From: Euonymus europaeus
Taxonomy: Eukaryota > Streptophyta > Magnoliopsida > Celastrales > Celastraceae
Assembly (NCBI GenBank): GCA_963580455.1
Contig: OY756958.1
Location: forward strand, 13,032,501-13,096,500
Direction of reading: 5' to 3'
DNA: 64,000 nt
Below, piece after piece: positions 51,951-63,785 of the stretch (within the stretch, counting starts at the first letter, position 1; each line of letters begins with the position of its first letter). The notes under the pieces are model-generated. The model was given only the letters and a program-made list of their open reading frames with translations, did not search any database and was not told where the DNA came from. The translations under genes and the position numbers were made by a program.

Positions 51951-53230
51951 TATACTCGTAAGATTTGACATAGAAGAACAATAAAAAGTGTACACCGAGC
52001 AACTTTGATAGTCCGAAGTTGCTCAACTCACTCTGTGGAGGAGCTTTAAACGGTTTTGTTCATTTGTCATAGAAAGTTGGGGTTTTGGCATCGAAATAAT
52101 ATAGGAAGCTTATACTCGTAAAATTTGACATAGAATAACAATAAAAAATGTACATCGAGCAACTTTTATGGTCCGAAGTTTCTCAACTCTCTCTATGGAG
52201 TAGCTTTAAAGGGTTTTGTCCATTTGTCATAGAAAGTTGGGGTTTTGGCATCGAAATAACCGAGGAATCTTATACTCGTAAAATTGGACATAGAAGAACA
52301 ATAAAAAGTGTACACCGAGCAATTTTGATAGTTCGAAGTTGCACAACTCTCTCTATGGAGGAGCTTTTAATGTTTTTGTCCATTTGTCATACAAAGTTGG
52401 GTTTTTGGAATCAAAATAATCCTGGAAGTATATACTCGTAAAATTTGACATAGAAGAACAATAAATAGTGTACACCGAGCAATTTTGATAGTCCGATGTT
52501 GCACAACTCTCTCCATGGAGGAGCTTTTAATATTTTTGTCCATTTGTCACAGAAAGTTGGGGTTTTGGCATCGAAATAATCCAGGAAGCATATACTCTTA
52601 AAATTTGACATAGAAGAACAATAAAAAGTGTACACCGAGCAATTTTGATAGTCCGAAGTTGCACAACTCTCTCTATGGAGGAGCTTTCAATGTTTTTGTC
52701 CATTTGTCATAGAAAGTTGGGGTTTCGGAATCAAAATAATCCAGGAAGCATATACTCGTAAAATTTGACATAGAAGAACAATAAATAGTGTACACCGAGC
52801 AATTTTGATAGTCCGAAGTTGCACAACTCTCTCCATGGAGGAGCTTTTAATATTTTTGTCCATTTGTCATAGAAAGTTGGGGTTTTGGCATCGAAATAAT
52901 CCAGGAAGCATATACTCTTAAAATTTGACGTAGAAGAACAATAAAAAGTGTACACCGAGCAATTTTGATAGTCCGAAGTTGCACAACTCTCTCTATGGAG
53001 GAGCTTTTAATGTTTTTGTCCATTTGGCATAGAAAGTTGGGGTTTTGGAATCAAAATAATCCAGGAAGCATATACTCGTAAAATTTGACATAGAAGAACA
53101 ATAAATAGTGTACACTGAGCAATTTTGATAGTCCGAAGTTGCAAAACTCTCTCCATGGACGAGCTTTTAATGTTTTTGTCCATTTGTCATAGAAAGTTGG
53201 GGTTTTGGCATCGAAATAATTCAGGAAGCA
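51951..53230. repeat. Block Q copy 3, 8-mer (a-b-c-d-e-d-c'-g)
   Basis: Matches 49071-50350 at offset 2,880 with 'catacaaagttgg' and 'gtcacagaaag'. The private change 'ccgatgttgc' is near 52494. Confidence 0.8.
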
Positions 53231-54190
53231 TATACTCGTAAGATTTGACGTAGAAGAACAATAAAAAGTGTACAACGAGCAACTTTGATAGTCCGAAGTT
53301 GCTCAACTCACTCTGTGGAGGAGCTTTAAACGGTTTTGTTCATTTGTCATAGAAAGTTGGGGTTTTGGCATCGAAATAATATAGGAAGCTTATACTCGTA
53401 AAATTTGACATAGAATAACAATAAAAAATGTACATCGAGCAACTTTTATGGTCCGAAGTTGCTCAACTCTCTCTATGGAGTAGCTTTAAAGGGTTTTGTC
53501 CATTTGTCATAGAAAGTTGGGGTTTTGGCATCGAAATAACCGAGGAATCTTATACTCGTAAAATTGGACATAGAAGAACAATAAAAAGTGTACACCGAGC
53601 AATTTTGATAGTTCGAAGTTGCACAACTCTCTCTATGGAGGAGCTTTTACTGTTTTTGTCCATTTGTCATAGAAAGTTGGGTTTTTGGAATCAAAATAAT
53701 CCAGGAAGTATATACTCATAAAATTTGACATAGAACAACAATAAATAGTGTACACCGAGCAATTTTGATAGTCCGAAGTTGCACAACTCTCTCCATGGAG
53801 GAGCTTTTAATATTTTTGTCCATTTGTCATAGAAAGTTGGGGTTTTGGCATCGAAATAATCCAGGAAGCATATACTCTTAAAATTTGACATAGAAGAACA
53901 ATAAAAAGTGTACACCGAGCAATTTTGATAGTTCGAAGTTGCACAACTCTCTCTATGGAGGAGCTTTTAATGTTTTTGTCCATTTCGCATAGAAAGTTGG
54001 GGTTTTGGAATCAAAATAATCCAAGAAGCATATACTCGGAAAATTTGACATAGAAGAACAATAAATAGTGTACACTGAGCAATTTTGATAGTCCGAAGTT
54101 GCAAAACTCTCTCCATGGAGGAGCTTTTAATGTTTTTGTCCATTTGTCATAGAAATTTGGGGTTTTGGCATCGAAATAATCTAGGAAGCT
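53231..54190. repeat. HOR unit, 6-mer (a-b-c-d-c'-g), copy of 44271-45230
   Basis: Offset 8,960 from 44271 and 2,880 from 50351 for the first four monomers. Private changes are 'tacaacgagc' near 53271, 'catttcgcat' near 53981 and 'actcggaaaatttg' near 54036. Confidence 0.8.
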
Positions 54191-56560
54191 TATACTCGTA
54201 AAATTTGACATAGAATAACAATAAAAAATGTACACCGAGCAACGTTTATGGTCCGAAGTTGCTCAACTCTCTCTTTGGAGTAGCTTTAAAGGGTTTTGTC
54301 CATTTGTCATAGAAATTTGGGGTTTTGGCATCGAAATAACCGAGGAAGCTTATACTCGTAAAATTGGACATAGAAGAACAATAAAAAGTGTACACCGAGC
54401 AATTTTGATAGTTCGAAGTTGCACAACTCTCTCTATGGAGGAGCTTTTAATGTTTTTGTCAATTTGTCATAGAAAGTTGGGTTTTTGGAATCAAAATAAT
54501 CCTGGAAGTATATACTCGTAAAATTTGATATAGAAGAACAATAAATAGTGTACACCGAGCAATTTTGATAGTCCGAAGTTGCACAACTCTCTCCATGGAG
54601 GAGCTTTTAATATTTTTGTCCATTTGTCATAGAAAGTTGGGGTTTTGGCATCGAAATAATCCAGGAAGCATATACTCTTAAAATTTGACATAGAAGAACA
54701 ATAAAAAGTGTACACCGAGCAATTTTGATAGTCCGAAGTTGCACAACTCTCTCTATGGAGGAGCTTTCAATGTTTTTGTCCATTTGTCATAGAAAGTTGG
54801 GGTTTCGGAATCAAAATAATCCAGGAAGCATATACTCGTAAAATTTGACATAGAAGAACAATAAATAGTGTAGACCGAGCAATTTTGATAGTCCGAAGTT
54901 GCAAAACTCTCTCCACGAAGGAGCTTTTAATGTTTTTGTCCATTTGTCATAGAAAGTTGGGGTTTTGTCATCGAAATAATCCAGGAAGCATATACTCGTA
55001 AAATTTGACATAGAAGAACAATAAATAGTGTAGACCGAGCAATTTTGATAGTCCGAAGTTGCACAACTCTCTCCACGAAGGAGCTTTTAATGTTTTTGTC
55101 CATTTGTCATAGAAAGTTGGGGTTTTGTCATCGAAATAATCCAGGAAGCATATACTCTTAAAATTTGACATAGAAGAACAATAAAAAGTGTACACCGAGC
55201 AATTTTGATAGTTCGAGGTTGCACAACTCTCTCTATGGAGGAGCTTTTAATGTTTTTGTCCATTTGGCATAGAAAGTTGGGGTTTTGGAATCAAAATAAT
55301 CCAGGAAGCATATACTCGTAAACTTTGACATAGAAGAACAATAAATAGTGTAGACCGAGCAATTTTGATAGTCCGAAGTTGCACAACTCTCTCCACGAAG
55401 GAGCTTTTAATGTTTTTGCCCAGTTGTCATAGAAAGTTAGGGTTTTGGAATCAAAATAATCCAGGAAGTATATACTCGTAAAATTTGACATAGAAGAACA
55501 ATAAATAGTGTACACCGAGCAATTTTGATAGTCCGAAGTTGCACAACTCTCTCTATGGAGGAGCTTTTAATGTTTTTGTCCATTTGCCATAGAAAGTTGG
55601 GGTTTTGGAATCAAAATAATCCAGGAAGCATATACTCGTAAAATTTGACATAGAAGAACAATAAATAGTGTACACTGAGCAATTTTGATAGTCCGAAGTT
55701 GCAAAACTCTCTCCACGGACGAGCTTTTAATGTTTTTGTCTATTTGTCATAGAAAGTTGGGGTTTTGGCATCGAAATAATCCAGGAAGCATATACTCGTA
55801 AGATTTGACATAGAAGAACAATAAAAAGTGTACACCGAGCAACTTTGATAGTCCGAAGTTGCTCAACTCACTCAGTGGAGGAGCTTTAAACGATTTTGTT
55901 CATTTGTCATAGAAAGTTGGGGTTTTGGCATCGAAATAATCTAGGAAGCATATACTCGTACGATTTGACATAGAAGAACAATAAAAAGTGTACACCGAGC
56001 AACTTTGATAGTCCGAAGTTGCTCAACTCACTCTGTGGAGGAGCTTTAAACGGTTTTTTTCATTTGTCATAGAAAGTTGGGGTTTTGGCATCGAAATAAT
56101 CTCGGAAGCTTATACTCGTAAAATTTGACATAGAATAACAATAAAAAATGTACACCGAGCAAATTTTATGGTCCGAAGATGCTCAACTCTCTCTATGGAG
56201 TAGCTTTAAAGGGTTTTGTCCATTTGTCATAGAAAGTTGGGGTTTTGGCATCGAAATAACCGAGGAAGCTTATACTCGTAAAATTGGACATAGAAGAACA
56301 ATAAAAAGTGTACACCGAGCAATTTTGATAGTTCAAAGTTGCACAACTCTCTCTATGGAGGAGCTTTTAATGTTTTTGTCCATTTGTCATAGAAAGTTGG
56401 GTTTTTGGAATCAAAATAATCCAGGAAGTATATACTCGTAAAATTTGACATAGAAGAACAATAAATAGTGTACACCGAGCAATTTTGATAGTCCGAAGTT
56501 GCACAACTCTCTCCATGGAGGAGCTTTTAATATTTTTGTCCATTTGTCATAGAAAGTTGG
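54191..56560. repeat. Block P, copy 3
   Basis: Collinear with 45231 onward (offset 8,960) and 39311 onward (offset 14,880): 'ctctctttggag', 'aaatttgatatag', 'tttttgcccagttgtc', 'catttgccat', 'ctcagtggagg', and 'gttcaaagttgc' near 56331 matching 41451. It keeps the original b-c-d order that copy 2 lost. Confidence 0.8.
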
Positions 56561-57710
56561 GGTTTTGGCATCGAAATAATCCAGGAAGCATATACTCTTA
56601 AAATTTGACAAAGAAGAACAATAAAAAGTGTACACCGAGCAATTTTGATAGTCCGAAGTTGCACAACTCTCTCTATGGAGGAGCTTTCAATGTTTTTGTC
56701 CATTTGTCATAGAAAGTTGGGGTTTTGGAATCAAAATAATCCAGGAAGCATATACTCGTAAAATTTGACATAGAAGAACAATAAATAGTGTAGACCGAGC
56801 AATTTTGATAGTCCGAAGTTGCACAACTCTCTCCACGAAGGAGCTTTTAATGTTTTTGTCCATTTGTCATAGAAAGTTGGGGTTTTGTCATCGAAATAAT
56901 CCAGGAAGCATATACTCGTAAAATTTGACATAGAAGAACAATAAATAGTGTAGACCGAGCAATTTTGATAGTCCGAAGTTGCACAACTCTCTCCACGAAG
57001 GAGCTTTTAATGTTTTTGTCCAGTTGTCATAGAAAGTTAGGGTTTTGGAATCAAAATAATCCAGGAAGTATATACTCGTAAAATTTGACATAGAAGAACA
57101 ATAAATAGTGTACACCGAGCAATTTTGATAGTCCGAAGTTGCACAACTCTCTCCATGGTGGAGCTTTTAATATTTTTGTCCATTTGTCATAGAAAGTTCG
57201 GGTTTTGGCATCGAAATAATCCAGGAAGCATATACTCTTAAAATTTGACGTAGAAGAACAATAAAAAGTGTACACCGAGCAATTTTGATAGTCCGAAGTT
57301 GCACAACTCTCTCTATGGAGGAGCTTTTAATGTTTTTGTCCATTTGGCATAGAAAGTTGGGGTTTTGGAATCAAAATAATCCAGGAAGCATATACTCGTA
57401 AAATTTGACATAGAAGAACAATAAATAGTGTACACTGAGCAATTTTGATAGTCCGAAGTTGCAAAACTCTCTCCATGGACGAGCTTTTAATGTTTTTGTC
57501 CATTTGTCATAGAAAGTTGGGGTTTTGGCATCGAAATAATCCAGGAAGCATATACTCGTAAGATTTGACATAGAAGAACAATAAAAAGTGTACACCGAGC
57601 AACTTTGATAGTCCGAAGTTGCTCAACTCACTCTGTGGAGGAGCTTTAAACGGTTTTGTTCATTTGTCATAGAAAGTTGGGGTTTTGGCATCGAAATAAT
57701 CTAGGAAGCT
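56561..57710. repeat. Right end of central HOR array
   Basis: Order e-f-f-d-c'-g-a, resembling 29871-30990 at offset 26,720. Private changes include 'ttgacaaagaag' near 56606, 'ccatggtggagc' and 'agttcgggtt' near 57155-57200. The regular array ends here. Confidence 0.75.
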
Positions 57711-58986
57711 TATACTCGTAAAATTTGACATAGAATAACAATAAAAAATGTACATCGAGCAACTTTTATGGTCCGAAGTTGCTCAACTCTCTATGGAGTA
57801 GCTTTAAAGGGTTTTGTCCATTTGTCATAGAAAGTTGGGGTTTTGGCATCGAAATAACCGAGGAAGCTTATACTCGTAAAATTTGACATAGAAGAACAAT
57901 AAAAAGTGTACACCGAGCAATTTTGATAGTTCGAAGTTGCACAACTCTCTCTATGGAGGCGCTTTTAATGTTTTTGTCCATTTGTCATAGAAAGTTGGGG
58001 TTTTGGAATCAAAATAATCCAGGAAGTATATACTCGTAAAATTTGACATAGAAGAACAATAAATAGTGTACACCGAGCAATTTTGATAGTCCGAAGTTGC
58101 ACAACTCTCTCCATGGAGGACCTTTTAATATTTTTGTCCATTTGTCATAGAAAGTTGGGGTTTTGGCATCGAAATAATCCAGGAAGCATATACTCTTAAA
58201 ATTTGACAATGAAGAACAATAAAAAGTGTACACCGAGCAATTTTGATAGTCCGAAGTTGCACAACTCTCTCTATGGAGGAGCTTTTAATATTTTTGTCCA
58301 TTTGTCATAGAAAGTTGGGGTTTTGGCATCGAAATAATCCAGGAAGCATATACTCGTAAAATTTGACATAGAAGAACAATAAAAAGTGTGCACCGAGCAA
58401 TTTTGATAGTCCGAAGTTGCACAACTCTCTCTATGGAGGAGCTTTCAATGTTTTTGTCCATTTGTCATAGAAAGTTGGGGTTTTGGAATCAAAATAATCC
58501 AGGAAGCATATACTCGTAAAATTTGACATAGAAGAACAATAAATAGTGTAGACCGAGCAATTTTGATAGTCCGAAGTTGCACAACTCTCTCCATGGAGGA
58601 GCTTTTAACGTTTTTGTCCATTTGTCATAGAAAGTTGGGGTTTTGTCATCGAAATAATCCAGGAAGCATATACTCGTAAAATTTGACATAGAAGAATAAT
58701 AAAAAGTGTACACCGAGCAATTTTGATAGTCCGAAGTTGCACAACTCTCTCTATGGAGGAGCTTTTAATGTTTTTGTCCATTTGTCATAGAAAGTTGGGG
58801 TTTTGGAATCAAAATAATCCAGGAAGCATATACTCGTAAAATTTGACGTAGAAGAACAATAAATAGTGTACACCGAGCAATTTTGATAGTCCGAAGTTGC
58901 ACAACTCTCTCCATGGAGGAGCTTTTAATGTTTTTGTCCATTTGTCATAAAAAGTTGGGGTTTTGGCATCGAAATAATCCAGGAAG

Positions 58987-59622
58987 CATATACTCGTAAA
59001 ATTTGACATAGAAGAACAATAAATAGTGTACACCGAGCAATTTTGATAGTCCAAAGTTGCACAACTCTCTACCTTGTGGAGCTTTTAATGTTTTTGTCCA
59101 TTTGTCATAGAAAGTTGGGTTTTTGGCATCGAAATAATCCAGGAAGCGTATATTCGAAAATTTGACATAGAAGAACAATAAAAAGTGTACACCGAGCAAC
59201 TTTGATAGTCCGAGTTGCTCAACTCACTCTATTGAGGAGCTTTAAACGGTTTTGTTCATTTGTCATAGAAAGTTGGGGTTTTGGCATCGAAATAACCTAG
59301 GAAGCTTATATTCGTAAAATTTGACATAGAAGAACAACAAAAAGTGTACACCGAGCAACTTTTATGGTCCGAAGTTGCTCAACCCTCTCTATGGAGTAGC
59401 TTTTAACGGTTTTGTCGATTTGTCATAGATAGTTGGTGTTTTGGCATCAAAATAATCTACGAAGCTTATACTCGTAAAATTTGACATAGAAGAACAACAA
59501 AAAGTGTACACCGAGCAACTTTGATAGTCCGAAGTTGCTCAACTCACTCTATGGAGTAGCTTTAAATGGTTTTGTCCACTTGTCATAGAAAGTTGATGGT
59601 TTTCTTATGGAAATAATCCAGG
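58987..59622. repeat. h-a-b2-i cassette, right flank copy
   Basis: The h ('ctctaccttgtggagc' near 59067), a ('ctctattgagg'), b2 ('gtcgatttgtcatagatag') and i ('gatggttttcttatgg') monomers occur in the same order as at 18190-18830. The a monomer has a 1-bp loss ('gtccgagttgctc'). Confidence 0.85.
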
Positions 59623-60299
59623 AAGCATATACTCGTAAAATTTGACATAGAAGAACAATAAATAGTGTACACCGAGCAATTTTGATAGTCCGAAGTTGCA
59701 AAACTCTCTCCATGAAGGAGCTTTTAATGTTTTTGTCCATTTGTCATAGAAAGTTGGGGTTTTGGCCTCGAAATAATCCAGGAAGCATATACTCGTAAAA
59801 TTTAACATAGAAGAACAATAAATAGTGTACACCGAGGAACCTTGATAGTCCGAAGTTGCTCAAGTCACTCTGTGGAGGAGCTTTAAACGGTTTTGTTCAT
59901 TTTTCATAGAAAGGTGGGGTTTTGGCATCGAAATAATCTAGGAAGCTTATACTCGTATAATTTGACATAGAATAACAATAAAAAATGTACACCGAGCAAC
60001 TTTTATGGTCCTAAGTTGCTCAACTCTCTCTATGGAGTAGCTTTAAAGGGTTTTGTCCATTTGTCATAGAAAGTTGGGGTTTTGGCATCGAAATAACCTA
60101 GGAAGCTTATATTCGTAAAATTGGACATAGAAGAACAATAAAAAGTGTACACCGAGCAATTTTGATAGTTCGAAGTTGCACAACTCTCTCTATGGAGGAG
60201 CTTTTAATGTTTTTGTCCATTTGTCATAGAAAGTTGGGGTTTTGGAATCAAAATAATCCAGGAAAGATATACTCGTAAAATTTGACATAGAAGAGCAAT

Positions 60300-60600
60300 A
60301 AATAGTGTACACCGAGCAATTTTGATAGTCCGAAGTTGCACAACTCTCTCCATGGAGGAGTTTTTAATATTTTTGTCCATTTGTCATAGAAAGTTGCGGT
60401 TTTGGCACCGAAATAATCCAGGAAGCATATACTCGTAAAATTTGACATAGAAGAACAATAAAAAGTGTACACCGAGCACTTTTGATAGTCCGAAGTTTCA
60501 CAACTCTCTCTATGGAGGAGCTTTCAGTGTTTTTGTCCATTTGTCATAGAAAGTTGGGGTTTTGGAATCAAAATAATCCAGGAAGCATATACTCGTAAAA
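60300..60600. repeat. 1,280-bp-offset duplicate (d-e pair, copy 1)
   Basis: A d monomer with 'gagtttttaatattt' and 'gttgcggttttgg' is followed by an e monomer with 'gagcacttttgatag' and 'gaagtttcacaac'. The same pair recurs about 1,280 bp later (61580-61880), matching an 8-monomer step. Confidence 0.75.
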
Positions 60601-60905
60601 TTTGACATAGAAGAACAATAAATAGTGTAGACCGAGCAATTTTGATAGTCCGAAGTTGCACAACTCTCTCCATGGAGGAGGTTTTAACGTTTTTGTCCAT
60701 TTGTCCTAGAAAGTTGGGGTTTTGTCATCGAAATAATCCAGGAAGCATATACTCGTAAAATTTGACATAGAAGAATAATAAAAAGTGTACACCGAGCAAT
60801 TTTGATAGTCCGAAGTTGCAAAACTCTCTCCATGGAGGAGCTTTTAATGTTTTTGTCCATTTGTCCTAGAAAGTTGGGGTTTTGTCATCGAAATAATCCA
60901 GGAAG

Positions 60906-61385
60906 CATATATTCGTAAAATTTGACATAGAAGAACAATAAAAAGTGTACACCGAGCAACTTTGATAATCCGAAATTGCTCAACTCACTCGATGGAGGAG
61001 CTTTAAACGGTTTTGTTCATTTGTCATAGAAAGTTGGGGTTTTGGCATCGAATTAATCTAGGAAGCTTATACTCGTAAAATTTGACATAGAAGAACAATA
61101 AAAAGTATACACCGAGCAACTTTTATGGTCCGAAGTTGCTCAACTCTCTCTATGGAGTAGCTTTTATCGGTTTTGTCGATTTGTCATAGATAGTTGGTGT
61201 TTTGGCATCAAAATAATCTACGAAGCTTATACTCGTAAAATTTGACATAGAAGAACAACAAAAAGTGTACACCGAGCAACTTTGATAGTCTGAAGTTGCT
61301 CAACTCACTCTATGGAGTAGCTTTAAATGGTTTTGTCCACTTGTCATAGAAAGTTGATGGTTTTCTTATGGAAATAATCCAGGAA
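60906..61385. repeat. a-b2-i cassette without h
   Basis: An a monomer ('ctcgatggagg'), a b2 ('gcttttatcgg', 'gtcgatttgtcatagatag') and an i ('gatggttttcttatgg') follow a g-like monomer rather than h. The b2-i-c stretch matches 63500-63960 at 2,400 bp. Confidence 0.8.
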
Positions 61386-61579
61386 GCTTATACTCGTAAA
61401 ATTTGACATAGAAGAACAATAAAAAGTGTACACCGAGCAATTTTGATAGTTCGAAGTTGCATAACTCTCTCTATGGACGAGCTTTTAATGTTTTTGTCCA
61501 TTCGTCATAGAAAGTTGGGGTTTTGGCATCGAAATAATCCAGGAAGCATATACTCGTATAATTTGACATTGAAGAACAA

Positions 61580-61880
61580 TAAATAGTGTACACCGAGCAA
61601 TTTTGATAGTCCGAAGTTGCACAAATCTCTCCATGGAGGAGTTTTTAATATTTTTGTCCATTTGTCATAGAAAGTTGCGGTTTTGGCATCGAAATAATCC
61701 AGGAAGCATATACTCGTAAAATTTGACATAGAAGAACAATAAAAAGTGTACACCGAGCACTTTTGATAGTCCGAAGTTTCACAACTCTCTCTATGGAGGA
61801 GCTTTCAATGTTTTTGTCCATTTGTCATAGAAAGTTGGGGTTTTGGAATCAAAATAATCCAGGAAGCATATACTCGTAAA
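61580..61880. repeat. 1,280-bp-offset duplicate (d-e pair, copy 2)
   Basis: Carries 'gagtttttaatattt', 'gttgcggttttgg', 'gagcacttttgatag' and 'gaagtttcacaac' as at 60300-60600. A further d with 'gttgcggttttgg' lies near 62275-62335. Confidence 0.75.
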
Positions 61881-62940
61881 ATTTGACATAGAAGAACAAT
61901 AAATAGTGTAGACCGAGCAATTTTGATAGTCCGAAGTTGCACAACTCTCTCCATGGAGGAGCTTTTAATGTTTTTGTCCATTTGTCCTAGAAAGTTGGGG
62001 TTTTGTCATCGAAATAATCCAGGAAGCATATACTCGTAAAATTTGACATAGAAGAATAATAAAAAGTGTACACCGAGCAATTTTGATAGTCTGAAGTTGA
62101 ACAACTCTCTCCATGGAGGAGCTTTTAATGTTTTTGTCCATTTGTCATAGAAAGTTGGGGTTTTGGCATCGAAATAATCCAGGAAGCATATACTCGTAAA
62201 ATTTGACATAGAAGAATAATAAAAAGTGTACACCGAGCAATTTTGATAGTCCGAAGTTGCACAACTCTCTCCATGGAGGAGTTTTTAATATTTTTGTCCA
62301 TTTGTCATAGAAAGTTGCGGTTTTGGCATCGAAATAATCCAGGAAGCATATACTCGTAAAATTTGACATAGAAAAACAATAAATAGTGTACACCGAGCAA
62401 TTTTGATAGTCCGAAGTTGCACAACTCTCTCCATGGAGGAGTTTTTAATGTTTTTGTCCATTTGTCATAGAAAGTTTGGGTTTTGACATCGAAATAATCT
62501 AGGAAGCATATACTCGTAAAATTTGACATAGAAGAACAATAAAAAGTGTACACCGAACAATTTTGATAGTCTGAAGTTGAACAACTCTCTCCATGGAGGA
62601 GCTTTTAATGTTTTTGTCCATTTGTCATAGAAAGTTGGGGTTTTGGCATCGAAATAATCCAGGAAGCATATACTCGTAAAATTTGACATAGAAGAATAAT
62701 AAAAAGTGTACACCGAGCAATTTTGATAGTCCGAAGTTGCACAACTCTCTCTATGGAGGAGCTTTTTATGTTTTTGTCCATTTGTCATAGAAAGTTGGGG
62801 TTTTGGAATCAAAATAATCCAGGAAGCATATACTCGTAAAATTTGACAAAGAAGAACAATAAATAGTGTACACCGAGCAATTTTGATAGTCCGAAGTTGC
62901 ACACCTCTCTCCATGGAGGAGCTTTTAATGTTTTTGTCCA

Positions 62941-62983
62941 CTTGTCATAGAAAGTTGATGGTTTTCTTATGGAAATAATCCAG
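62941..62983. repeat. d/i hybrid monomer junction
   Basis: A monomer beginning as d ('ctccatggaggagc') continues with the i-type end ('ccacttgtcatagaaag', 'gatggttttcttatgg'), not preceded by b2 as in the cassettes. This is a recombination product between cassette and non-cassette monomers. Confidence 0.7.
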
Positions 62984-63146
62984 GAAGTATATACTCGTAA
63001 AATTTGACATAGAAGAACAATAAATAGTGTACACCGAGCAATTTTGATGGTCCAAAGTTGCACAAGTCTCTCTATGGAGGAGCTTTTAATGTTTTTTTCC
63101 ATTTGTCATAGAAAGTTGGGGTTTTGGAATCAAAATAATCCAGGAA

Positions 63147-63785
63147 GCATATACTCGTAAAATTTGACATAGAAGAACAATAAATAGTGTACACCGAGCA
63201 ATTTTGATAGTCCAAAGTTGCACAACTCTCTACCTTGTGGAGCTTTTAATGTTTTTGTCCATTTGTCATAGAAAGTTGGGGTTTTGGCATCGAAATAATC
63301 CAGGAAGCATATATTCATAAAATTTTACATAGAAGAACAATAAAAAGTGTACACCGAGCAACTTTGATAGTCCGAAGTTGCTCAACTCACTCTATGGAGG
63401 AGCTTTAAACGGTTTTGTTCATTTGTCATAGAAAGTTGGGGTTTTGGCATCGAAATTATCTAGGAAGCTTATACTCGTAAAATTTTACATAGAAGAACAA
63501 TAAAAAGTATACAACAAGCAACTTTTATGGTCCGAAGTTGCTCAACTCTCTCTATGAAGTAGCTTTTAACGGTTTTGTCGATTGGTCATAGAGAGTTGGT
63601 GTTTTGGCATCAAAATAATCCAGGAAGCATATACTCGTAAAATTTGACATAGAAGAACAACAAAAAATGTACACCGAGCAACTTTGATTGTCCGAAGTTG
63701 CTCAACTCACTCTATGGAGTAGCTTTAAATGGTTTTGTCCACTTGTCATAGAAAGTTGATGGTTTTCTTATGGAAATAATCCAGG
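63147..63785. repeat. h-a-b2-i cassette, rightmost copy
   Basis: Full cassette with h near 63230, a near 63390 ('ctctatggagg'), b2 near 63550-63620 ('gattggtcatagagag') and i near 63720-63780. It lies 4,160 bp (26 monomers) after the h at 59.07 kb and is followed by a c with 'ctatggacgagc' and 'cattcgtcg'. Confidence 0.85.

Larger units (their letters stand above)
18831..57710. repeat. Central higher-order-repeat array
   Basis: About 243 monomers (38,880 bp from 18831 to 57711, exactly 243 x 160) with only a few compensating 1-bp indels near 21018, 21276, 22335 and 23762. Types a, b, c, d, e, f, c' and g occur in a restricted order. The fullest cycle is a-b-c-d-e-f-f-c'-f-d-c'-g; shorter versions omit internal monomers. 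Copies of the same type in different units are far more alike than neighbouring types, which is the defining property of a HOR array. This is the most homogenised part of the window and the best candidate for an active or recently active centromere core, by inference. Confidence 0.9.

Noticed and set aside
62465..62941. 158-codon minus-strand open frame, the longest in the window
   Set aside because: It spans almost exactly three satellite monomers, has no recognisable domain, and its translation is the same repeat read in three phases. Nearby monomers close the frame with ordinary point variants.
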